Shown here in pieces: positions 7,187-16,130 of a stretch of DNA of 64,000 nucleotides. The position numbers and the translations under genes were made by a program. Source of the DNA: Xenorhabdus bovienii SS-2004. GTDB taxonomy: Bacteria; Pseudomonadota; Gammaproteobacteria; Enterobacterales; Enterobacteriaceae. The DNA lies in contig NC_013892.1 in NCBI RefSeq assembly GCF_000027225.1, forward strand, positions 744,001 through 808,000. The letters run 5' to 3'. The notes under the pieces are model-generated. The model saw only the letters and a list, made by a program, of their open reading frames with translations. It did no database searches and was not told the origin of the DNA. Each line of letters begins with the position of its first letter. The first letter of the stretch is position 1.

Positions 7187-9240
7187 CTTTGGATTGCCAC
7201 ACCCAATTGTGTTAATTGATGAATGAATACCGACGGATTGTCCGGCTCCTGCATCAACCATACCTGTTTTTTCGCCCGCGTCAGTGCAACATACAAAAGG
7301 CGACGTTCTTCCGCATCGGGAAAGTTTTCAGGTTGCGGCAATAATACCTGTTCCAACACGGATTCCCTTGCCGGCGCTGGAAAACCATCTTGTCCCTGCT
7401 GCAATCCCAAGATAATGACATAGTCCGATTGCTGCCCCTTGGATGCGTGAATTGTCATAAATTCAATATTCAAATTCGGCCAGCGTGTAGAGGCTTTTTT
7501 CAAAAATTCAGGTTTGAAATGGTGATAACGCCCCAACAACAGAATCGTTTCCTGCTTCGTGACATAACCACTCATCTTATTCAGCAATGCTTCCAACTGC
7601 TCCTGCGACAAAATCACAACTGATTTTTTAGTCCCTTTTGTCAGGCTATGGAGCGGTTTGTTCAATTGATTGGGATTTTGCCGGATAAAGCGGTTAGCAA
7701 TCTCACCAATGCGATCATTGAAACGATAAGTGGTGTCCAAAGTACATTCCGCACTTTCCGCACCTTCCCCAAAATAGGTTGAGAATGCTGTTGTTAGCAT
7801 TAATTCCGCACCACTAAAGCGATAAATTGCCTGCCAATCATCTCCCACAGCAAATAGATGGCTTTGTTTATTTTGTACTCGTAACGCCGCCAACAATTTT
7901 GCTCGCAATGGTGAAAGATCCTGAAACTCGTCCACCAGAATATGCTTCCATGGGCTGATAAAGCGCCCTTTTTCCAGAATATTCACGGCTTGATGGATCA
8001 GGCCGGAAAAGTCCACAGCACCCTCAGATTTTAATGCCGATTTCCAAGCCTTCAGCAAGGGTGCCATAAGCCGTATACGTTTTTGGAATGTGTCAGCATA
8101 AGCAGGAGATGCCTGTTCAATCATCTCTTTTTGGCTGCCACCGTGCATTCGCATCAGCTCCAGCCAACGCTCCAGACGGTCAGATAATCGAATCGTGAGT
8201 TGTTTATCATGCCAGTATTCCCCCTCAGGTAATTGCCAATCCAGCTCTTGATTCAACCATTCGCGCCAGCCTTTCGCCTGTGCTTTTTTTTCACTGCACT
8301 GTTTTTGCCATTCATTGATGAGAAAATCACGACGCTTCTGTGCATCCGTCTCCAATTCACTCATTTTGGGCGCTGTATGGCTACCTTGCTGAATAATATG
8401 CAATGCCAAAGCATGGAATGTTTTTGCCTGTATCTCTTTTGCTCCCAAGCGTTCCTGAATACGTTTATTCATTTCATCAGCGGCCTGACGGCCAAAAGCC
8501 AGCAGCAAAACCTGCTCAGGAAGCGCTTGTTGACGTAATAACAGCCACCCTGCACGCGCAATTAGAACGGAGGTTTTTCCGCTGCCCGCTCCTGCCAAAA
8601 CCAATATAGATTTTTCACCATTAACGACCGCCTGGCATTGAGAACGATTGAGTGGCGTAGTTTCAATAGTTTGGAAAAATTCTGCATATTGCTGCAATAT
8701 GCGTTCAATCCATTGCTGGTTAAGAGTTTTAATCGTTTTTCCTCCCTCATTCAGCCAATCCAAACACATTCGATAATCATCACGACAGTTCTCAAATTGT
8801 TCGATTCGCGCTAATGGCAAAGGGAGCGCCTGAAATGCCTCCTGAATTTGCTGCTGTAATGAGAGCAAGTCCGCAGTTTTGAACCAGCGATCCTGCTGTG
8901 TAATTTTATTGATTTCATTGAGTTGAGCCGCCAACACATCAGCACTGACATCACTCATATCAAGGCTCCATTGCTGCCATTCTTTTAATAAATAATGGTA
9001 AAAGTGCTGTGTTTGCTGCCATTTCGTGCCATGCAGCCGAACAACTTTTCCGTCATACAATTCAAATTCCAGTTCCCCCCAAACAATCCCTCGCTTACAC
9101 TGAATACTCATTAACTGATTAAATGGAATAAGGTACTGGTGCTTATCACCGCTGACTTCAATACCCGCGTTAAGTAAACGCACCCTGTTATAAGGATGCT
9201 GGGCAAGGCGTTGGCCCATTTGCGTTGATTTGAGTTCCAT
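7177..9240 (-). CDS. helD: DNA helicase IV
   Basis: A 687-aa superfamily-1 3'-5' DNA helicase of the UvrD/Rep type (HelD, about 684 aa in E. coli). The N-terminal regulatory part (MELKSTQMGQRLAQHPYNRVRL… CKRGIVWGELEFELYDGKV) is followed by the Q motif PLNRSQCQAVV and by Walker A LAGAGSGKTSVL at about residue 220. Walker B is ILVDEFQDLSPLR, motif III is VGDDWQAIYRFSGAE, and the C-terminal motifs are TIHASKGQQSDYVI and EERRLLYVALTRA. It is complete. It is divergent from yccS with 66 bp between, so yccF, present here in E. coli, is absent. Its stop codon overlaps the start of the yccU remnant. Confidence 0.96.
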   Translation of the reverse strand: MELKSTQMGQRLAQHPYNRVRLLNAGIEVSGDKHQYLIPFNQLMSIQCKRGIVWGELEFELYDGKVVRLHGTKWQQTQHFYHYLLKEWQQWSLDMSDVSADVLAAQLNEINKITQQDRWFKTADLLSLQQQIQEAFQALPLPLARIEQFENCRDDYRMCLDWLNEGGKTIKTLNQQWIERILQQYAEFFQTIETTPLNRSQCQAVVNGEKSILVLAGAGSGKTSVLIARAGWLLLRQQALPEQVLLLAFGRQAADEMNKRIQERLGAKEIQAKTFHALALHIIQQGSHTAPKMSELETDAQKRRDFLINEWQKQCSEKKAQAKGWREWLNQELDWQLPEGEYWHDKQLTIRLSDRLERWLELMRMHGGSQKEMIEQASPAYADTFQKRIRLMAPLLKAWKSALKSEGAVDFSGLIHQAVNILEKGRFISPWKHILVDEFQDLSPLRAKLLAALRVQNKQSHLFAVGDDWQAIYRFSGAELMLTTAFSTYFGEGAESAECTLDTTYRFNDRIGEIANRFIRQNPNQLNKPLHSLTKGTKKSVVILSQEQLEALLNKMSGYVTKQETILLLGRYHHFKPEFLKKASTRWPNLNIEFMTIHASKGQQSDYVIILGLQQGQDGFPAPARESVLEQVLLPQPENFPDAEERRLLYVALTRAKKQVWLMQEPDNPSVFIHQLTQLGVAIQSKL

Positions 9241-9306
9241 TATCGTGGCACCGTACCTAAAAATTGTTGAACTACTCGATCACGTAAATGTTGTTAGGAG
9301 TATTTT

Positions 9307-11469
9307 GTGCTAACAGTTTTATCCAGCTCCCGTCATTTTCTGTATAACAGTCACGTCCTCTATTATATCCGTATATTTATTGCACTGACAGGAACGACCC
9401 TCGTCCCTTGGTTATTGGGGGAAGAGCCTAAAATGACAATCCCCCTGACATTAGGTGTTGTTGCTGCGGCATTAACGGATCTGGATGATCGTTTAGTTGG
9501 CCGCCTGCGCAACCTTATGATTACCCTAGTTTCTTTCTTTGCCGCTTCTACATCCATCACACTGCTTTTTCCTTACCCGTGGCTTTTCATGGTTGGGCTA
9601 GCGGTATCTACCTGTAGTTTTATTCTGCTCGGTGCCCTTGGACAGCGCTATGCTACCATCGCCTTTGGCGCCTTACTGATTGCTATTTACACCATGCTCG
9701 GTACGTCGATATTTCCTCTTTGGTATCAGCAGCCTTTATTATTACTCACGGGTGCAATTTGGTATAACTTGCTGACATTAACGGGGCATTTACTGTTCCC
9801 TATTCGTCCCTTGCAAGAAAATCTGGCACGCTGTTACCAACAGCTTTCTGCATATCTCTATGCCAAAACCAGCCTGTTTGACCCTGATTCCGAAGCTGAA
9901 GAATGTAAGCAATCAATGTTTGATGTTGCCATGGCAAACAGCGCATTAGTTACCACGCTCAATCAAGCCAAAATTTCTTTACTGAGCCGTCTGAAAGGCG
10001 ATCGTGGGCAACGGGGCACGCGTCACACACTGCATTATTATTTTGTTGCCCAAGATATTCATGAGCGAGCCAGTTCGTCTCATGTTCAGTATCAAAAATT
10101 GCGGGAGACTTTTCGGCATAGTGATATTTTGTTTCGTTGTCAGCGATTGCTGTCCATGCAGGCTCGTGCATGTGAACAAGTCTCGCAATCGATAATTCTG
10201 CGTAAGCCATATCAGCATAACTCACGTTTTGAGAATGCGTTCAACTATCTTGAAAGTTCTCTTGAACGCTTGAAAAATCAGCAAGGCGCTGACACCCAAA
10301 TTATGGCGTTCTACAATTTGCTGAGAAATTTACGGGCGATTGATGCTCAACTGTCAGGGCTGAATTCTGAGCAATCCCCACTTTTCCAAAACACGTCTCA
10401 AAGTGGTAAGCAAGAGGATACTCAATTATCCGATGAAGCCTTAACTGGCTGGCGTGATGTCTGGTTCAGGATAAGCAGTAATCTGACGCCAAAGTCTGCT
10501 CTTTTCCGCCACGCTATCCGCATGTCGGTCTTGCTGTGTACCGGCTATGCCATTATTCAATTATTTGATCTGCAACGTGGGTACTGGATTTTACTGACCA
10601 GCCTGTTTGTCTGCCAGCCTAACTACAACGCGACCCGGCGTCGGCTGGCACTGCGCGTCATCGGTACACTGGCTGGGATTTTGATTGGCTTGCCAATCCT
10701 CTATTTTGTTCCTTCCATCGAAGGGCAACTGGTACTGATTATCATTTCAGGTGTATTGTTTTTCGCCTTCCGTAATATCCAATATGCACATGCAACACTA
10801 TTCATTACTCTGCTGGTGTTACTGAGTTTCAATTTATTGGGTGAAGGATTTGAAGTTGCCTTGCCAAGAATTACAGACACATTAATAGGCTGTGGTATTG
10901 CTTTGCTGGCCGTCAGTTTTATCTGGCCAGATTGGAAATTCCGTCAGTTACCGAGAGTGATTAACCGGACCATGATCGCCAATTGCCGTTATCTTGACGC
11001 TATTGTCGGGCAATATTATCAAGGCAAGAGTAATAGCCTGAATTATCGGATCTCCCGTCGTGATGCCCATAATTGTGATGCTGAATTAGCATCCGTAATA
11101 TCAAACATGGCATCAGAGCCCAAAAATTACCGTGTTTCTCAGGAAGAAGCCTTTCGCCTCCTCTGTCTTAACCATACGATGCTAAGTTATATTTCTGCTT
11201 TGGGTGCGCATCGTGACAGGCTCAATAATCAGGTCATTCTGGATATTCTGAATGATGCAATTTTTCAGGTTGAATCGGCATTGCAGCAAGGGCGGGTTGA
11301 TGATGAACGCCTGCAACATATTTCAGAGCGTCTGGCTGAGAGCATCAATCTAATCTCTTCTGATAGCAGCGGCAAAATACAACTTGTATTACAACAAATA
11401 GGGTTATTGGTTGAACTTCTGCCTGAATTTGTTTCATTGATAAAACAACTTACACAGTCGGATATTTGA
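9307..11469 (+). CDS. yccS: YccS/YhfK-family inner membrane protein
   Basis: A 720-aa FUSC-family integral membrane protein of unknown transport function, close to E. coli YccS (717 aa). Two blocks of membrane helices can be seen: residues ~15-170 (…YIRIFIALTGTTLVPWLLGE… LLGALGQRYATIAFGALLIAIY) and ~400-540 (LCTGYAIIQLFDLQRGYWILL… FRNIQYAHATLFITLLVLL). These are separated by a long soluble part (GDRGQRGTRHTLHYYFVAQDIHERASSSH) and followed by a cytoplasmic tail. The start codon is GTG with TAGGAG 6 bp upstream. The product is inferred from close sequence similarity. It marks the left boundary of the NRPS island, with which it is convergent. Confidence 0.93.
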   Translation: MLTVLSSSRHFLYNSHVLYYIRIFIALTGTTLVPWLLGEEPKMTIPLTLGVVAAALTDLDDRLVGRLRNLMITLVSFFAASTSITLLFPYPWLFMVGLAVSTCSFILLGALGQRYATIAFGALLIAIYTMLGTSIFPLWYQQPLLLLTGAIWYNLLTLTGHLLFPIRPLQENLARCYQQLSAYLYAKTSLFDPDSEAEECKQSMFDVAMANSALVTTLNQAKISLLSRLKGDRGQRGTRHTLHYYFVAQDIHERASSSHVQYQKLRETFRHSDILFRCQRLLSMQARACEQVSQSIILRKPYQHNSRFENAFNYLESSLERLKNQQGADTQIMAFYNLLRNLRAIDAQLSGLNSEQSPLFQNTSQSGKQEDTQLSDEALTGWRDVWFRISSNLTPKSALFRHAIRMSVLLCTGYAIIQLFDLQRGYWILLTSLFVCQPNYNATRRRLALRVIGTLAGILIGLPILYFVPSIEGQLVLIIISGVLFFAFRNIQYAHATLFITLLVLLSFNLLGEGFEVALPRITDTLIGCGIALLAVSFIWPDWKFRQLPRVINRTMIANCRYLDAIVGQYYQGKSNSLNYRISRRDAHNCDAELASVISNMASEPKNYRVSQEEAFRLLCLNHTMLSYISALGAHRDRLNNQVILDILNDAIFQVESALQQGRVDDERLQHISERLAESINLISSDSSGKIQLVLQQIGLLVELLPEFVSLIKQLTQSDI

Positions 11470-11479
11470 TCATACAATC

Positions 11480-11503
11480 AGTGGGCCTAAAATCAGGCCC
11501 ACT
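11480..11503. terminator. Hairpin between yccS and the NRPS island
   Basis: The 9-bp stem AGTGGGCCT / AGGCCCACT with loop AAAATC lies 11 bp after yccS. It would also have ended NRPS transcripts before the IS insertion, since the original NRPS stop codon remnant lies just to its right (11530s, minus strand). T runs on either side are weak, so factor-independent termination is plausible but not certain. Confidence 0.6.
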
Positions 11504-12523
11504 AAATCAAAAATAGTAATCTAATTAACTTATATTGGTATATACCCGTCGTCATTGAAGATGCTTGATTTTTCATTTGTATCAGATCATGATTGCGCCC
11601 ATGAAAATTAATCTAACAGATGCCCAAAAAGACGCCCTCGAATTGATGCATGATACGACTCGCGATGGACGAGTACGTGACCGCATCAAGGCCGTGCTTT
11701 TGGCCTCAGAAGGCTGGACTGCCCAGATGATTGCTCAGGCTTTGCGGATCCATGAAAGTACGGTGAGCCGCCATCTGAAAGATTACTTCTCTGAGGAAAA
11801 ACTCGCCCCTGAAAATGGGGGCTCTGAAAGCCGTTTGTCTGCCGAACAAACAACAGAATTAGTTGAGTATCTGATGGCAAATTTGATGCACACTACCGCA
11901 CAAATTGTGGCCTATGTTCGGGCACGATGGCAGGTGACTTTCACTGTCGCAGGAATGACGAAATGGCTTCACCGTCAAGGTTTCAGCTACAAGAAGCCAA
12001 TGGGTGCTCCGCATAAATTTGATGCGGATAAACAGCAACAGTTTATTGAAACCTACAACGCGCTGAAAGAAGAATGTGGCCAGAATGCGCCTATTTTATT
12101 TATTGATGCGGTTCACCCGACCCTGTCCACAAAATTAAGTTATGGCTGGATGAAGAGCGGGCGGAAGCACGTCAAAGTGGTTGAAACCACAGGCAGTCGT
12201 ACTCGACTCAACATCATGGGTGCCCTTAATTTACAACGGATTGAAGAGACTATTGTTCGTGAATATCCGACGATTAACGCGAAAAATGTCGTCCTTTTTT
12301 TCGGCTCAATCCGGGAAACCTATCCACTTTCGCAAAAAATCCACATTATTCTGGATGGTGCGGGTTATCACCGTTCCGGAGTCGTCCAATTTTTTGCCGA
12401 GGTTTTGAATATTGAGTTGCACTACCTGCCGCCTTACAGTAAGCGTACGGGGAACCCCACCTAGCCAGGATAAATCCATTGATTAAAATAGTTTCACCTA
12501 TTCTGATGATGGAAAAAACTCAC

Positions 12524-12853
12524 ATGAGCCAATCCAGGTTTACTCAAGCCGAGTGGCGGGACCTGTTTGAACAGCAGAAAAAATCCGAACTGACTGTCCC
12601 GCAGTTTTGCCAAAAAATCGGTGTGTCGACAACCCGGTTCTATCACCACCGCCAACGCACCTCCCATCCACCAGAAAAGCCGTCTGGGCTGGCTTCACCG
12701 TCTGCTTTTATTAAAGTCAGCACCGCTCAGAAAAAATCCGCCTCATCCAGCATACTCCCCATCTTATTTGAGACACCACATGGCACACTGCGTTTTCCTG
12801 CCGGCACGGATAAGCATGTTATCATTGCGATTATTCGGGGGCTCGCCGCATGA
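12524..12853 (+). CDS. tnpA: IS66 accessory protein TnpA
   Basis: A 109-aa IS66 TnpA-type protein with the usual opening (SQSRFTQAEWRDLFEQQKKSELTVPQFC split by a helix-turn-helix-like segment, QKIGVSTTRFYHHR). It is one of two small proteins that IS66 elements need besides the transposase; its exact role is not known. The start is taken at MSQSRF; earlier in-frame ATGs exist. The stop overlaps the tnpB start (ATGA). Confidence 0.85.
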   Translation: MSQSRFTQAEWRDLFEQQKKSELTVPQFCQKIGVSTTRFYHHRQRTSHPPEKPSGLASPSAFIKVSTAQKKSASSSILPILFETPHGTLRFPAGTDKHVIIAIIRGLAA

Positions 12854-13203
12854 AAATGTTTGTGGATGTGCCGGAGGTGTATTTGTGCCGCTCATTTATC
12901 GACTTCCGAAAATCCATCAACGGGCTGGCGGTCTGGGTGGAGCTGGAAATGCAACTGTCTCCGACGCAAACCGCGTTATTCCTCTTTTGCAACAAGAAGC
13001 GGGATAAACTCAAAATCCTCTACTGGGATAAAACCGGGTTTGCGCTCTGGTACAAACGGCTGGAGAACGCGAAATTCAAATGGCCCACCGCCGTCAACAG
13101 TGCCTCCCTGACCCTGACAGAGCAGCAACTGCACGGATTGTTATCGGGTTATGATGTCATCGGGCACCAGCCCTTCTCCGTACAGGATTGCCATGTCGCC
13201 TGA
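12850..13203 (+). CDS. tnpB: IS66 accessory protein TnpB
   Basis: A 117-aa IS66 Orf2 family protein. It contains the signature region RSFIDFRKSINGLAVWVE, FLFCNKKRDKLKILYWDKTGFALWYKRLE in two consecutive blocks, and the TLTEQQLHGLLSG tail. It is required for IS66 transposition, by a mechanism not understood. It overlaps tnpA by 4 bp, implying translational coupling, and lies 70 bp before tnpC. Confidence 0.9.
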   Translation: MKMFVDVPEVYLCRSFIDFRKSINGLAVWVELEMQLSPTQTALFLFCNKKRDKLKILYWDKTGFALWYKRLENAKFKWPTAVNSASLTLTEQQLHGLLSGYDVIGHQPFSVQDCHVA

Positions 13204-13273
13204 TCCCTTGATGATCATCAAACCAACGGGCATTAATTACGCTTTTTCGCCGGGGATGGCATAAAATGTCCCC

Positions 13274-14779
13274 ATGAAAATTGATATTGATGCCCTGCCC
13301 AATGACCCCGCTGAACTGAAACGGCTGCTGATTAAGCAGTCGCAGCGGCTGGCCTTTTTGGAAGAGCAGTTCCGTTTAGCCCAACAAAAACGGTTTGGGG
13401 CTTCCTCGGAAGCGTTCCCCGGCCAGGGGGAGTTGTTTAACGAAGCGGAAGAAATTGCGCTGCCGGCTGAAACGGCCGCCGCACAGGAAACCCTCACACC
13501 TCCCCGCCGTAAGCCGACACGCAACCCCCTGCCCAAAGATTTACCGCGCGAAACCGTGTTCCATGATATCGCCGAGGAAGAAAAACAGTGTGCGTGCTGT
13601 GGCGGCAGGTTGCATCAGATGGGGGCAGATCGCAGTGAAAAACTGTTGTTCATTCCCGCTCAAATCAGGGTGGTTGAGCATGTCCGCCCCAAATACGCCT
13701 GCCGTGAATGTGAAAAATCCGGCATTCAGACGCCTGTCAAACAAGCCTCCTTGCCAGCGATGCCCATCAAGAAAGGCATGGCGACCAGCAGCCTGCTCAG
13801 CCAGCTTATCACCAGTAAATATCAGTATGGGTTACCGCTGTACCGTCAGGAAAGTGTGTTCAAACAGTATGGCATTGACCTCAGCCGCCAGACCCAGAGT
13901 GACTGGATATTAAAATCCGCACAGTTGTTTACGCCGTTGGTGGCCAGGTTCAGGGAAATGCTGTTGCAACAACCGGTTCTCCATGCGGATGAAACCCCGG
14001 TGAAGGGGGTGACGTCTGAAAAAACGACCCATTACATGTGGGTCTATTGTGTGGGCACTGATACCCCCGAACCGGCGGCGCTCACACCGAATATTGTGCT
14101 GTATGACCACCAGGCCAGCCGTTCAGGCACCTGCGCTGCTGACTATCTCGCCGGTTTTCAAGGTTATCTGCAGGTGGATGGCTATCAAGGCTATGAGCAG
14201 ACCGGTGCCCGGCTGGTCGGTTGCATGGCCCATGCCCGCCGTAAATTTATGGAAGCGAAGCAGGCGCAGGGAAAAAACAAAACGGGCAAAGCCGATATCG
14301 CGCTGAGCCTGATCCAGTCACTGTACCGGGTCGAGCATCAGGTCAAGGGGTTAAGCCCGGCAGAAAAATACCGGATCCGCCAGGAAAAAGCGCTTCCTAT
14401 CTGGGATAAGTTATCGGCCTGGCTGGTTAAAACCCGATCCCAGGTGATCCCCAAAAGCAAGCTGGGTGAGGCCGTCACTTATCTGAGCAATCAATGGGCA
14501 AAACTGATCCGCTATCGTGAGGATGGCCGCTTGTCAATCGACAATAACCGGGCCGAAAGGGCGATCAAACCGTTTGTCATCGGGCGAAAGGCGTGGCTGT
14601 TCAGCCATACCTCGCGCGGTGCACAAGCCAGTGCGATCCTCTACAGCGTCATTGAAACGGCCAAAGCCAATGGATTGATCCCTTTCGATTATGTCATGAC
14701 TTGCCTGGATGAGTTATGCCAACCCACCCCGGATCTGGAAAAACTACTGCCCTGGAAAAAAGTGATAAGCAAGGTGTAG
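13274..14779 (+). CDS. tnpC: IS66 transposase TnpC
   Basis: A 501-aa DDE transposase. It opens with a leucine-zipper-like N-terminus (ELKRLLIKQSQRLAFLEEQFRL), then a zinc-finger segment with CACCGGRLH and CRECEKSG. The catalytic core has Asp239 (LHADETPVK), Asp302 (LQVDGYQGY) and Glu428 ([11 protein letters not shown]). The C-terminal IS66 helix ends in [10 protein letters not shown]. It appears intact. The coding end and stop are part of the 318-bp segment that is duplicated downstream. Confidence 0.92.
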   Translation: MKIDIDALPNDPAELKRLLIKQSQRLAFLEEQFRLAQQKRFGASSEAFPGQGELFNEAEEIALPAETAAAQETLTPPRRKPTRNPLPKDLPRETVFHDIAEEEKQCACCGGRLHQMGADRSEKLLFIPAQIRVVEHVRPKYACRECEKSGIQTPVKQASLPAMPIKKGMATSSLLSQLITSKYQYGLPLYRQESVFKQYGIDLSRQTQSDWILKSAQLFTPLVARFREMLLQQPVLHADETPVKGVTSEKTTHYMWVYCVGTDTPEPAALTPNIVLYDHQASRSGTCAADYLAGFQGYLQVDGYQGYEQTGARLVGCMAHARRKFMEAKQAQGKNKTGKADIALSLIQSLYRVEHQVKGLSPAEKYRIRQEKALPIWDKLSAWLVKTRSQVIPKSKLGEAVTYLSNQWAKLIRYREDGRLSIDNNRAERAIKPFVIGRKAWLFSHTSRGAQASAILYSVIETAKANGLIPFDYVMTCLDELCQPTPDLEKLLPWKKVISKV

Positions 14780-15113
14780 TTTAGTTGACGCTTACCTTAT
14801 CTGAGCAATCAATGGGCAAAACTGATCCGCTATCGTGAGGATGGCCGCTTGTCAATCGACAATAACCGGGCCGAAAGGGCGATCAAACCGTTTGTCATCG
14901 GGCGAAAGGCGTGGCTGTTCAGCCATACCTCGCGCGGTGCACAAGCCAGTGCGATCCTCTACAGCGTCATTGAAACGGCCAAAGCCAATGGATTGATCCC
15001 TTTCGATTATGTCATGACTTGCCTGGATGAGTTATGCCAACCCACCCCGGATCTGGAAAAACTACTGCCCTGGAAAAAAGTGATAAGCAAGGTGTAGTTT
15101 AGTTGACGCTTAC
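14478..15113 (+). repeat. 318-bp tandem duplication of the IS66 tail
   Basis: Two adjacent copies, 14478-14795 and 14796-15113, beginning CTTATCTGAGCAATCAATGG and both ending GTTGACGCTTAC, the right inverted repeat. The copies look identical. The second contains the last ~100 codons of tnpC (including Glu428) without a start. Confidence 0.95.
14797..15097 (+). pseudogene. tnpC 3' fragment in duplicated tail
   Basis: The C-terminal ~100 residues of TnpC are repeated in the duplicated segment ([15 protein letters not shown]… [10 protein letters not shown]). There is no N-terminal half and no plausible start with a ribosome site, so it is a by-product of the duplication. Confidence 0.85.
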
Positions 15114-15317
15114 GCCTTACAGCCCTAATCTCAACCCGATTGAGCGATTATGGAAGTATGTGAATGAGCAGGTACGAAACAATGTCTATTTTCCGGATAC
15201 CAAAACATTCCGTGAAACGCTGCGCCACTTTTTTCATGTCACATTGCCAGAAAAAGCGAAAGAACTCACCACTCGGTTGACTGATAACTTCCAGATTTTA
15301 AAACCCGCATCTTCAAG

Positions 15318-16130
15318 TTAATTGCGTATATTTTCCTCAATTGATAACTTGTCGATTATTTCCGCACTAATAATGGAAGTCGATTCAAGAATATCGGCGT
15401 GAGAACGGTCATTAATTAATTTAATCACTAATGGATTCACCATCCATGCCGAAATATTATTATCCGGCATTTTTGCTATTAATTGATTTACCGTTAATCC
15501 GATATCTCCTTTATACTCTGTATTCATTTGACCTGCTTTAAATAAAGTAATATTTGTATGCATTAATTTTCCACCCAAATTACAATTAACCATTTGGTGT
15601 TCAAAAGGCATTGCACTCAGTACTTTATTGATATAAGCATTATCAGCACCTATTTTCTGCAATTTTATTTCAGCCTCATTAAGTGCATATGACATATCTA
15701 ATTGATTTTTAATTTCAGTTAATTGTGTCGTATTAATTATTGTATCTAATAAGAACAACTGAATATCTTTTGCACCGATCTGTTCTAATTGAAATGCAAT
15801 TTCCATAGCTAATTGCCCTCCTAATGACCATCCTAAAATTTTAATAGGTTTATCAATAGAAGTTTCCGTCAAAATTAATTCCAAATAGATTCGGGCTATC
15901 TTCTGTAGTGACTCTATATGATTATCCGTAAAAAGATTATAATTATCGATACCTATACAGTTATAAACATCAGACAATGCTTTTGCTAAATCATCATATA
16001 CCTCACTACCACAACCAGCCGCATGGATCATAAATAACTTATTCGTTGCTATTGATTCTGGGGTTAATAAATTAAGTAAATTATATTTTAAACTCCCTGT
16101 TTCCAGCCATTCTGTTAATAACGAAATACA
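15318..16130 (-). other. Thioesterase domain of the NRPS
   Basis: Type I thioesterase at the end of module 7 with nucleophile motif GWSLGGQ (Ser ~3776), an acid in LFLLDT, and His in DRSHADIL. It should release the heptapeptide by hydrolysis or by cyclisation, for example onto the Thr1 hydroxyl. It is markedly more AT-rich than the modules before it. The gene originally ended IPI plus stop (TAA seen beyond the IS at 11540-11530); the IS changed this to IRN plus stop. Confidence 0.85.

Larger units (their letters stand above)
12439..15113 (+). mobile_element. IS66-family element (2675 bp, tail duplicated)
   Basis: The ends start GTAAGCGT, the typical IS66 terminus, on both sides. The 8-bp target duplication GCCTTACA is at 12431-12438 and 15114-15121. 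It carries the three classical genes tnpA, tnpB and tnpC in one direction with an ATGA overlap between the first two. The last 318 bp, including the right inverted repeat, occur twice in tandem (14478-14795 and 14796-15113). Without the extra copy it would be 2357 bp. Confidence 0.93.
11601..15321 (+). pseudogene. IS630 transposase, disrupted by IS66
   Basis: The N-terminal 279 codons are at 11601-12438 and the C-terminal part at 15114-15321. The break falls between the second catalytic Asp (residue 252) and the catalytic Glu (residue 287), so neither half can act. Reading from the front half enters the IS66 end and stops after seven foreign residues (KRTGNPT). Confidence 0.9.
11543..15328 (+). 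mobile_element. IS630-family element, copy 3, split by IS66
   Basis: Same element as 2579-3681, with TA duplications at 11541-11542 and 15329-15330. After subtracting the nested IS66 element (12439-15113) and its 8-bp target duplication, the length is again 1103 bp. It is inserted in the last codons of the downstream NRPS gene (minus strand), whose stop codon TAA at 15320-15318 lies inside the IS right end. Confidence 0.93.
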
